Part shown: piece by piece, positions 1-6,666 of the stretch
Layout: every line of letters begins with the position of its first letter
Numbering within the stretch: the stretch's first letter is position 1
DNA from: Peptostreptococcaceae bacterium oral taxon 113 str. W5053
Lineage (GTDB): Bacteria; Bacillota; Clostridia; Tissierellales; Peptoniphilaceae
NCBI GenBank assembly: GCA_000467935.1
Contig: KI259795.1
Location: 1-14,889, forward strand
Length of the DNA: 14,889 bases
Reading direction: 5' to 3'
Notes under the pieces: model-generated
What the model was told of the DNA's origin: nothing
The model's database searches: none
What the model saw: the letters and a program-made list of their open reading frames with translations, nothing else
Program-made: the position numbers and the translations under genes

Positions 1-104
1 ACCTTAACCGCTTTTCCTTTGACATAAAGGTAGTAGTCCTTTTTATCCACCCGGTATTCCTCCTTTTTCTGCTCTCTGATTTTGCTTTTTGACTTTTTGA
101 GCAT
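1..104 (-). CDS. Partial sigma-70-like regulator of a conjugative element (N-terminus only)
   Basis: Only the first ~34 codons are in the window; the gene runs off the left edge. The frame can open at ATG (102-104). A GTG at 48-50 is the better start because AGGAGG (complement of 59-64) lies 8 bases upstream of it, while the ATG has no ribosome binding site. The readable part, DKKDYYLYVKGKAVKV, resembles from memory the N-terminus of small sigma-70-family proteins carried by integrative conjugative elements and plasmids of Bacillota, where a 'YYLYI-GQ-V-VTEEVY' pattern is typical. That assignment is by resemblance over about 16 residues, so it is tentative. A hairpin at 141-159 and a terminator at 182-208 separate it from the DUF2442 remnant upstream. 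Confidence 0.4.
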   Translation of the reverse strand, partial: MLKKSKSKIREQKKEEYRVDKKDYYLYVKGKAVK

Positions 105-140
105 AAAAAAGGAGCTTCTTTTATCTAAAGATTTTTTATT

Positions 141-159
141 CCCCCAGTAAAACTGGGGG
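141..159. repeat. Perfect 8-bp inverted repeat (hairpin) ahead of the sigma-like gene
   Basis: CCCCCAGT (141-148) pairs with ACTGGGGG (152-159) around a 3-base AAA loop. On the minus strand it is followed by an A-rich stretch, and on the plus strand by TATTGAGC, so neither side has a U-tract. It is therefore not a standard intrinsic terminator. It lies in the leader of the sigma-like gene and may be an mRNA structure or a protein-binding site. Confidence 0.6.
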
Positions 160-181
160 GTATTGAGCTAAAGCTACAACT

Positions 182-208
182 AAAAACCCGGTAGCGCAAC
201 CTACCGGG
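182..208 (-). terminator. Intrinsic terminator downstream of the DUF2442 remnant
   Basis: CCCGGTAG (187-194) and CTACCGGG (201-208) form a perfect 8-bp stem with a 6-base loop. Read on the minus strand the stem is followed by TTTTTA (182-186), a standard terminator for the leftward genes. On the plus strand the stem is followed by CTTTCTCTTT, so weak activity in the other direction is possible. Confidence 0.8.
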
Positions 209-294
209 CTTTCTCTTTGTGGTTTCTTGAAAATAGAAACATCAATTCAATAAATTTCTGTAAGTATATTCTATTTTTCGAAGAACGGAAAATG

Positions 295-571
295 TCATGC
301 AATTTTATCGGATATATGTTCCAAGTCATAGAGCATGTCCGGAGCGATATCGATACAATCCCGAGGATCGCGATTTTCACCGAGATCCCACGCCAAAGTA
401 TCGTTCAATACCGTACAGCAACTTATAAACACCTGCAACTCGTTTAACGGCTCAAAAACTTTCTTACCCAGCCACAGCTTCACATCAAAACAGACGATCT
501 TTCCGTCTTCAAAAAAATATATATATTTGATATTCTTCCATCGGAATCACTTGAATGATCTGAGGAAACAT
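295..571 (-). pseudogene. DUF2442-family protein, broken by a one-base frameshift
   Basis: ATG at 569-571 has AGGAGG (complement of 579-584) 7 bases upstream. The first frame reads MFPQIIQVIPMEEYQIYIFF and then hits a stop. Removing one base from the run of seven T (complement of 511-517) gives a continuous protein of about 91 residues. The second part includes VFEPLNEL, DTLAWDLGENRDPRDCIDI and APDMLYD, which match the DUF2442 pattern of 'F.PL' followed by 'W....DI.PD.LY'. DUF2442 proteins are short, function uncertain, and often paired with a DUF4160 partner; no such partner is seen here. It lies about 110 bases downstream of the ABC permease gene on the same strand. The break could be a true mutation, homopolymer slippage, or a sequencing error, since everything else in the gene is intact. 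Confidence 0.75.
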
Positions 572-680
572 CTTTCTCCCTCCTAATTGTTATTTATATT
601 CCCGTTTCAGTGTTTACACAAAAGCCTCTCACCAAAATTATGGAAGGTTTCCTAAACAATACACCTATTCAACGCCTCCC

Positions 681-2975
681 TTATTCAACGGATTTTAACG
701 CTTCAACCATGTCAATCCTTCTTATTCTCTTCGATACAACCAAATTGACTAAAACAGAAAATCCTATAACACAGAATATAACTGCCAAAAAATGGTCTTT
801 AGTAATAATAGGAGTCCATTCCATGCTCTCCATGGAAACAACTCTTATATATAATTTCAAGAACTGCCTGCTCAAAGGAATTCCGATAACAAATCCAATC
901 AAAAGATTTAGAAAACTCTCCTTAAATACCATTCCCATAATTTCACCATGATTAAATCCTATGACCTTCATTGTTGCATATTCACGATAACGCTCAAGGC
1001 ATGACAAGATACCAAGATTATATAGAATAACGACACTTAATACAAATGCTGCCAAAATTAGGATATACATGATTGAATGAACACTATCCATCATCTCCTT
1101 CATGTTGTCTTGTTGCTTTTTTATAGATATTATATTGCTTATTGATTCTTCTTTTTTTGCTTGCTCATAAGCTTCGTTGTCTCCTATATAAATTGTATTA
1201 GGTTCAAAGTTTTTCACCTTATCTTTGTGTATAAAAATACCTTGAGGCATCTTTGCATCAACGATTGCCGTAACGGTAACCCTATGTTCTTTTAACGAAC
1301 TCTTCGTCTTATATGCAATCTTATCTCCAACTTTAACATAAAGTTTTTCTGCCAGCTGAGAAGTAATCGCCACCTCGTCTTTTTCTATTCTGATTTTCTT
1401 TTTTGAGTTTGCATCAAAAAGTCTGATTTTGTCACCTGAATCAAGCACTAAAAGAGAACCTGTTTTTTCAGTTCCGTGGAAAGAAAAATCAGCAGATTCA
1501 CTCTGTGCAAGCTGCACATCAAAAGAATTAAATTTGTGACTTAAATTATTATAAGATTCTCCGTATACCTGTCCAATATACTTATAACAGAATTCATTAT
1601 TATAAACATCTTGATAGGAACTGTAAAGAGAATCCCATACACCAATACCGGCAACCATCAACACAACGCTTCCCACAATTGCCGTTATGCTCATGAATGT
1701 TCTGATTGGATGAATTCGAACGCTCCTAATCGTCCAAAGCCAATCATATGACAATCTTGATTTTTTGTATATTCCAGAGCCACTCGACTTCTGATCAATC
1801 ATACCTTTGATTGTAAAAGAAGGATTGTTTTTGATCACCTTTCTTGTAGTAATAATCGCAGCCAAGGTACAAACCGTAACAATCAGCACAATCAAGATCA
1901 TACTATCTATTCCAAAGGACTTCTTCCATATAGGAAGCGTCAGTGTCGCCTTTTTTATATTCATAACAAGATTTGCCACCACCGTATATCCGAAAATCAT
2001 CCCAACAAGACTTCCTATGGTAGCTACCAAAAATCCATATGCTCCATAGTGAAAATAAATTTGTCTGTCGTAAAATCCTAAAGATTTAAGTGTTCCGATC
2101 TGAACCATCTGATTGCTTATAAGCCGGCTCATCGTAGTATAAATTGATAAAATTGATAACAAGATAAATACAATTGAAAACAGCATCGCCATTTTATGAA
2201 TTTGATTTATTTCATCATCAACCTGAGTGATAGAAATTTTATCCTCCTTCATGACTACTGATGAAAAAGAATCCCCCATTATCCGTTTAATATCCTTTTC
2301 CAGCTTTGCCTTGGAAACAAACTTTTCCGGTAAATCAAGTCTCACCTGATTATAAGATACCATTCCCAAAATTTTCTTTATGTATTTTTCATTTATATAA
2401 GCATATCCGTGTCTTTTATGATCTGGAACTGTTTCTGCATAAGAAGTGACAAAATATATATTTTCTGCATCGAGAACAGTTCCCAAAATCTTTACTTTCT
2501 TTTTAATCCCCTTAAGCTCAAGTACGATCTTATCTCCCTCTTTCAGATTGTGTATCTTGGCGTAATCTTCGTCAATCCATATACCTTCTTTATCATCCTT
2601 TAGGGGTTGCCCGCTTCTAAGGAGAGGATTCATGAGTTTTTTAGTGCTATTTGTAAATGAATTGATATAAAGCTCTGAATCTTCATTGTCAATTCTCGTA
2701 TTAAACTTAACGAATATTGATCCTTCAGCCTGATTTACATAAGACAATTTTTTTATATTTGAGATGTTTTCCCCGCTTATATTTATGCCATTGATATAAG
2801 CATCTGCCAAGTTCGTTTTTTCTTTGTAATCAGTATATGATTCTTCCATCCCCGTCCATACTGAACTCATTCCGCAGTAAATGGAAACCGAGATGAGAGC
2901 CATAACAAGTACCGACACAAACTGCTTCCATTGTTGCAATATATCTCTGCCAAATTTCTTATTTAAATATTTCAT
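681..2975 (-). CDS. ABC transporter permease, FtsX/MacB type, two FtsX domains
   Basis: This 764-residue membrane protein has the layout of a duplicated FtsX-like permease. There is one membrane segment near residues 17-38, then a large extracytoplasmic region to about 260. Three membrane segments (about 263-283, 311-335, 357-377) form the first FtsX domain, with the cytoplasmic motif TLKSLGFYDRQI. Another segment lies at 425-446, followed by a second extracytoplasmic region. The last three segments (about 636-660, 683-700, 728-749) form the second FtsX domain, with the matching motif TMKVIGFNHGEI. Such proteins work with a MacB/LolD-type ATPase in export or extraction of lipids, peptides or drugs; the substrate cannot be read from sequence. 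The start codon overlaps the ATPase stop as TAATG, with GGAGG about 10 bases upstream, so the two are translationally coupled. Confidence 0.9.
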   Translation of the reverse strand: MKYLNKKFGRDILQQWKQFVSVLVMALISVSIYCGMSSVWTGMEESYTDYKEKTNLADAYINGINISGENISNIKKLSYVNQAEGSIFVKFNTRIDNEDSELYINSFTNSTKKLMNPLLRSGQPLKDDKEGIWIDEDYAKIHNLKEGDKIVLELKGIKKKVKILGTVLDAENIYFVTSYAETVPDHKRHGYAYINEKYIKKILGMVSYNQVRLDLPEKFVSKAKLEKDIKRIMGDSFSSVVMKEDKISITQVDDEINQIHKMAMLFSIVFILLSILSIYTTMSRLISNQMVQIGTLKSLGFYDRQIYFHYGAYGFLVATIGSLVGMIFGYTVVANLVMNIKKATLTLPIWKKSFGIDSMILIVLIVTVCTLAAIITTRKVIKNNPSFTIKGMIDQKSSGSGIYKKSRLSYDWLWTIRSVRIHPIRTFMSITAIVGSVVLMVAGIGVWDSLYSSYQDVYNNEFCYKYIGQVYGESYNNLSHKFNSFDVQLAQSESADFSFHGTEKTGSLLVLDSGDKIRLFDANSKKKIRIEKDEVAITSQLAEKLYVKVGDKIAYKTKSSLKEHRVTVTAIVDAKMPQGIFIHKDKVKNFEPNTIYIGDNEAYEQAKKEESISNIISIKKQQDNMKEMMDSVHSIMYILILAAFVLSVVILYNLGILSCLERYREYATMKVIGFNHGEIMGMVFKESFLNLLIGFVIGIPLSRQFLKLYIRVVSMESMEWTPIITKDHFLAVIFCVIGFSVLVNLVVSKRIRRIDMVEALKSVE

Positions 2976-3676
2976 TACCAGAAAACCTCCTCCATAGAAA
3001 TAGGATTTTCCTGATCCATAACTTCACTGACTTCACCATCTCTAAGTCTGATAAGTCTGTCTGCCGCAGGGGCCACTGCAGCATTGTGAGTTACCAAAAC
3101 TACTGTATGACCATAATCTTTTGCCATGGAACAAAGCGTAATTAAAACTTTTTTCCCGGTTTCACTGTCAAGAGCAGCCGTAGGTTCATCACAAAGAAGC
3201 AGCTTAGGATTTTTGCAAAGAGCTCTTGCTATGGATACTCTCTGAAGCTCTCCTCCCGATAACCGAGATGGCAAGTTTTCCGCTCTGTCTTTCAATCCTA
3301 CCGCTTCTAATGCTTCATCAGCCGAAATGGCAACATCAGATAATTTGGATACCATATCTACATTTTCATAAGCTGTAAGAGTCGGTATAAGATTATAAAA
3401 CTGAAAAACAAAACCGATATCTTTGCGACGATAAAGGGTTCGCTCCTTATCGGTAAATCTTGATATATTATTCTCTCCTACATAAATCTCTCCTCTCGTA
3501 ACATAATCCATACCCCCGAGAAGATTTAAAAGAGTAGACTTTCCTGAACCGGAAGGACCTAAAATTACCGTAAATTCACCTTGTCTAATTTCCAAATTCA
3601 CACTATTCAGAGCCTTTATTACATTGCTTCCAACCTTATATTCTCTCGTCACATTTTGAAAACGAATAAAACTCAT
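2975..3676 (-). CDS. ABC transporter ATP-binding protein, MacB/LolD family
   Basis: The protein has 233 residues, the usual size for the family. Visible motifs are Walker A GPSGSGKST (40-48), Q-loop Q92, signature LSGGE (139-143), Walker B LLLCDEPTAALD (159-170) and H-loop His197, so it should be an active ATPase. It energises the FtsX-type permease encoded next, with which it shares one base (TAATG). The frame stays open 18 codons upstream, but the ATG at 3674-3676 is chosen because GGAG (complement of 3683-3686) lies 6 bases before it and homologues begin at this point. Transcription should start near 3809 from the promoter at 3816-3844, giving a leader of about 130 bases. The promoter is covered by palindromes, so TetR-type repression by the divergent regulator is expected. 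Confidence 0.93.
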   Translation of the reverse strand: MSFIRFQNVTREYKVGSNVIKALNSVNLEIRQGEFTVILGPSGSGKSTLLNLLGGMDYVTRGEIYVGENNISRFTDKERTLYRRKDIGFVFQFYNLIPTLTAYENVDMVSKLSDVAISADEALEAVGLKDRAENLPSRLSGGELQRVSIARALCKNPKLLLCDEPTAALDSETGKKVLITLCSMAKDYGHTVVLVTHNAAVAPAADRLIRLRDGEVSEVMDQENPISMEEVFW

Positions 3677-3783
3677 TTTTTTCTCCTTTCCGCATAGCAT
3701 AATTTTTATATCATATATTTGGTTTGCCATTAATCTTAATCATATCAAGCATCTGTTATGACAAGTATGCGTGCTGATCAAAG

Positions 3784-3823
3784 CGTATTATTAATGTGAG
3801 TAATAGCTCACATTAATAATACG
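3784..3823. promoter_or_regulatory. Operator-like palindrome 1 over the ABC promoter -10 and start site
   Basis: Perfect inverted repeat with 17-bp arms (3784-3800 and 3807-3823) and a 6-base centre. The inner part, GTGAGTAATAGCTCAC, shares TGAGTAA and CTCA at the same spacing with palindrome 2. It covers the -10 box and predicted start of the transporter operon, a typical position for a TetR-family repressor. There is no U-tract, so it is not a terminator. Confidence 0.8.
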
Positions 3824-3844
3824 TTTTCTTTTTTGCTTTGTCAA
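3816..3844 (-). promoter_or_regulatory. Promoter of the ABC transporter operon
   Basis: On the minus strand, TTGACA (complement of 3839-3844) and TATTAT (complement of 3816-3821) are separated by exactly 17 bases. This is a near-perfect housekeeping promoter. The -10 box lies inside the palindrome 3784-3823, and the outer two bases of the -35 box lie in the palindrome 3843-3874. Confidence 0.88.
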
Positions 3845-3874
3845 CATAATATGAGTAAATACTCATATTATGTT
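3843..3874. promoter_or_regulatory. Operator-like palindrome 2 between the two divergent promoters
   Basis: Perfect inverted repeat with 15-bp arms (3843-3857 and 3860-3874) around AA; the core is ATGAGTAAATACTCAT. It touches the -35 box of the transporter promoter on one side and ends one base before the -35 box of the regulator promoter on the other. One bound repressor could therefore affect both genes. Confidence 0.8.
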
Positions 3875-3875
3875 C

Positions 3876-3903
3876 TTGATTTTTTTTATGAACGTGTTAT
3901 ACT
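3876..3903 (+). promoter_or_regulatory. Promoter of the divergent TetR-family gene
   Basis: TTGATT (3876-3881), a 16-base spacer and TATACT (3898-3903) give a start near 3910 and a leader of about 118 bases before the ATG at 4028. The -35 box directly follows palindrome 2, which suggests autoregulation. Confidence 0.7.
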
Positions 3904-4027
3904 TATATCAAAAAGTTTTTGTTTAATTCGTTTAGTCTGAAAAATTTCGATTTGTACAAGATTTTAATTGAGAAACTCATTATTATTACAAAAAGTTTAA
4001 TACCCATTGCTGCTTCTTGGAGATGTT

Positions 4028-4654
4028 ATGAAAACTAAAGAACCAAAACAAAAAAATACTCGAGTACCGAAACAAAAAAGAAGTATTGAAAAAAAAAATC
4101 TCATAAAAAGTACTGCTCTTCTCCTTTTTTCAGAGAAAGATTATGCAAATGTAAGTACAAATGAAATTGCAAAAACTGCAGACGTATCCATCGGTTCGCT
4201 TTATAATTACTATCCAAATAAAAAAGCAATTTACGATGAGCTTGTAAAAGATCTTTATTCAAATATTTTAGAACAAATCATTCCGGAAGATTTGTCGCAA
4301 TTTTCACCCTTTGAAATAATTAAAAAATATATTAAATTTGTCTTGGATAGCCACAGTTATCTAACATTGTTTCAAAAGAAAATTACGGCTCTTTCCTATC
4401 AAAGTGATGATTTTCGTGAACTTGAAAAGCCTTATCGCATATTTGCCACAAATAAAATTCACTCATTGCTTGAATTCTATCGCCCTAATCTCAAGATAAA
4501 AGACCTTTCCACAGCGTCATTTATAATTCATACAATTGTGGAAAGTGTAGTTCATGAACTATCTTTTTATCCTGATGAAACACAAAACAAAGAAAAAGTA
4601 ATTAATGAATTTGCGGAAATGTTGTATAACTATCTCTTCAAAGAGCCTCTTTAA
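4028..4654 (+). CDS. TetR/AcrR-family transcriptional regulator of the ABC transporter
   Basis: The protein has 208 residues, typical of the family. The N-terminus is very lysine-rich (about 1-25). A TetR DNA-binding domain follows, with the helix-turn-helix at about residues 44-63 (STNEIAKTADVSIGSLYNYY) and then PNKKAIYDEL. The C-terminal ligand domain is divergent, as usual, and the ligand is unknown. An in-frame TTG at 4007 could extend it by 7 residues. The ATG at 4028 is preferred because GGAGA (4019-4023) precedes it, although the spacing is short. It is divergent from the transporter operon, and two palindromes lie between the promoters, so it very likely represses the transporter and itself. 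The gene is markedly more AT-rich than the housekeeping genes to the right, consistent with acquisition. Confidence 0.9.
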   Translation: MKTKEPKQKNTRVPKQKRSIEKKNLIKSTALLLFSEKDYANVSTNEIAKTADVSIGSLYNYYPNKKAIYDELVKDLYSNILEQIIPEDLSQFSPFEIIKKYIKFVLDSHSYLTLFQKKITALSYQSDDFRELEKPYRIFATNKIHSLLEFYRPNLKIKDLSTASFIIHTIVESVVHELSFYPDETQNKEKVINEFAEMLYNYLFKEPL

Positions 4655-4888
4655 TGAATGTCATTACACCATTTCAACTCTTTAAAACCCATGTTTCACT
4701 AGTGGCGGTCCTAGGCGTCATAGTATCACCATACTCCTCTGCTACATCCATTAAGAGTTTCTTATTTTCTTCACTTTGCGATTCATTAAATACCTTCCTA
4801 AATACCTATACACAAGAGTTTTAATTCCTGATATCTTCTAACGATAATTTTTAATCAATTCATCCAGAGAATCATATATTCCTAAATC
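4655..4888. other. Gene-free stretch with an unrecognised coding remnant on the minus strand
   Basis: No intact gene or terminator is seen here. One minus-strand frame (4674-4805) is open for 43 codons and has a protein-like composition, with segments such as NESQSEENKKLLMDVAEEYG. It has no start codon with a ribosome binding site and is preceded by an in-frame stop. It is probably the tail of a decayed gene; I do not recognise the family. It lies next to the recombinase remnant, in a run of broken genes. Confidence 0.35.
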
Positions 4889-5236
4889 CTAAGTTGTTCC
4901 CTCTGTTTCAATTCTATCCTTTAACTTCTGCATATACCTGTAATTATACTCCCGCTTCTTTTCTCTCTTTTTCCTTAATTTTTCCAATTCCTCAAGTTCT
5001 TCCTTTGTAGGCTCTTTTTTCGGCATTTCAAACTTACCAATAAAATTTAAGTATATTTCAACTTCCTGTGTCCTCTCACAATTCTCCCATTTCCCCTCGT
5101 GAACCACTATCTTATCTACAAATTCATTGATCATTTGAATTGTGAGTTCACTAAAGTCAGTATATTTCTTTACAAGTGCAATAAACTTATCCGCTCTGAT
5201 ACTGTCTTCCTCAAAATCTCTTAATGTGTCTTTTGT
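4889..5236 (-). pseudogene. C-terminal fragment of a TnpX-like large serine recombinase (DUF4368 end)
   Basis: The last ~115 residues of a large serine recombinase remain. ADKFIALVKKYTDFSEL, INEFVDKIVVHE and VEIYLNFIGKF are characteristic of the region before and within DUF4368, and the end is a highly charged K/E/R-rich tail (KKREKKREYNYRYMQKLKDR). The catalytic resolvase domain and several hundred upstream residues are missing. The homology stops at about 5236, exactly where the plus-strand IS3 transposase sequence begins. The open frame continues to 5404, but that extra part is only the antisense of the transposase. Intact proteins of this type excise and integrate conjugative or mobilisable elements, so this marks a former element. 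Confidence 0.8.
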
Positions 5237-6063
5237 TTGGACGCTGTATATAAGCTGCGAAACCAATACCAAATCAAGACACTTTGCAGAGTCCTCAAGG
5301 TCAATCGCAGTACTTATTACAAACATTTTTATTCTAATCCGACACTTCGAACTTGTGAAAATCAAGTGATTCGTAAGCACATCCTTCAAATCTACCTGGA
5401 CCATGACACTTGGTGCTTACAAAATTCGTCGTGTTTTAGAACGGGATTATGGCATTCACATCAGCCTCGGTAGAGTGTACCGACTGATGAACACTATGAA
5501 TCTCCCCAAGCGTTCCACGGAAAAACCGAAACTAAAAGTCTACGGAAAAACAAATGGTTGATGTGTCAATCATCTAAATCAACAGTTCAATCCGACTACT
5601 CCAAACTCCGTTTGGGTCAGTGATTTTACTTATATTAAGGTAGATAGAGTCTTCCATTACCTTTGTGTTGTGATTGATTTATTTTCAAGAAAAGTCATAG
5701 GTTGGAGTTTATCCAAGCATCATGATGTAAACTTTACCATTGAAGCTTTTCAAAAACCCTACTTTGACCGAGGTGAGTCGGACTATGTATTGTTTCATTC
5801 TGACCAAAGATCTGAGTATACCGCTTTCGCATTTTGCCAAATGCTTGAGAAATATAGTGCCATTTAATCCTTTTCCAAGAAAGGCTATCCTTATGATAAT
5901 GCATGTTGTGAACGCTTCTTTCGCCATATGAAACGAGAATGTATCAATCGTAAATCCTTTCGCACTTTGGAAGAGCTTGCGTCTATGTTGCTTCGAATAC
6001 ATTAACCGTTATAACTCGAAACGACCTCGAAAACTTCTCTCTGATATTTTAATTTGTTGTTAA
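5237..6063 (+). mobile_element. IS3-family transposase (orfB) remnant, multiply broken
   Basis: Conceptual translation gives most of an IS3-family OrfB: an N-terminal helical region (DAVYKLRNQYQIKTLCRVLK, NRSTYYKHFY) and then the rve/DDE integrase core. The acidic residues sit in VSDFTYI, HSDQRSEY (usual form HSDQGS-Y) and YDNACCERFF, and the C-terminus is YINRYNSKRPRK. It is dead: there is a frameshift near 5405, a TGA at 5559-5561, a TAA at 5865-5867 and another frameshift near 5976; the restored frame ends with TAA at 6061-6063. The upstream orfA and the left inverted repeat are missing, because recombinase sequence abuts at about 5236. I could not define the right terminal repeat. The insertion or later deletion truncated the recombinase gene on the other strand. 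Confidence 0.85.
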
Positions 6064-6124
6064 CCTCATTTATCAGATGACTTTCTATCTTTTTATTCTT
6101 TTGTCACATATGTATTATCTCCTA

Positions 6125-6469
6125 ACACCAGTTGTCCTTCCCATGAGTTCTTTCTATTTTATAAAAGACTTTTTACGCTATCTCTTTATTACGAAATTTC
6201 TCCAGTATAAAAACCGGTGCTGCTCGCTTTCTGCTTCCATCTTTTCTGTCAATTACTCAAATAGCACCCATGTTATCCTTGCCCTCATAAATGTAATAAA
6301 AGCAAGTATACGCTTGCAGTAATTTGGCTCTATTCTTTTCTTTTGTTTCATTTGCCGGACTGGTTTCAAAATCTTGATATTTTTCTAATAAATTTTGGAA
6401 CGCTTTGACTTGCATCGTCTATAATTTCTCTGTATCTGCAACACTTATTTTCACCAATTCTATATTCAT
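6125..6469 (-). pseudogene. GNAT-family N-acetyltransferase pseudogene
   Basis: ATG at 6467-6469 follows GAGGT (complement of 6475-6479). The frame reads MNIELVKISVADTEKL, then KAFQNLLEKYQDFETSPANE, then FYYIYEGKDNMGAI, RKDGSRKRAAPVFILEKFRN and IERTHGKDNW. This is the N-terminal two-thirds of a GNAT acetyltransferase, including the beta-strand and acetyl-CoA loop region around LEKFRNKEIA, where functional relatives have a fuller 'R/Q..G.G..A' loop. In-frame stops occur at 6419-6421, 6257-6259, 6173-6175 and 6122-6124, and the C-terminal part is lost before the IS3 remnant. With four stops a sequencing error is not a plausible cause. The original substrate is unknown. Confidence 0.7.
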
Positions 6470-6517
6470 AACACACCTCGAAAAATTCGCCTTTGTTCTT
6501 TTCTTTATTCCAATTCC

Positions 6518-6548
6518 AAAAATGGGCAATCCCGATTGGGACTGCCCA
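6518..6548 (-). terminator. Intrinsic terminator of the greA-lysS operon
   Basis: TGGGCA.TCCC (6523-6533) pairs with its complement at 6538-6548, an 11-position stem with one A/C mismatch and a 4-base loop. On the minus strand it is followed by TTTTT (complement of 6518-6522). It lies about 120 bases beyond the lysS stop. That interval holds no gene, only a short open tail reading DAEIDAGKKKIA that I do not recognise. Confidence 0.8.
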
Positions 6549-6666
6549 CTTATTCCGTTAATTATGCAATTTTTTTCTTGCCTGCATCGATTTCTGCATC
6601 CAATGATATAAGTTTGATGTAAATCGCTGTTTTTTAGCCTTTAAGCAAATTAAAGCACGTCCCGAT

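Noticed and set aside
572..680. DUF4160 partner gene upstream of DUF2442
   Set aside because: Only about 110 bases lie between it and the permease gene and no frame resembles DUF4160.
3677..3730. Longer N-terminus for the ABC ATPase
   Set aside because: The internal ATG at 3674-3676 has a good ribosome binding site and matches the family start; the extra 18 residues look like translated leader.
5237..5404. Upstream extension of the recombinase frame on the minus strand
   Set aside because: Its residues do not resemble recombinase; the plus strand here encodes the IS3 transposase N-terminus, so the extension is antisense read-through.
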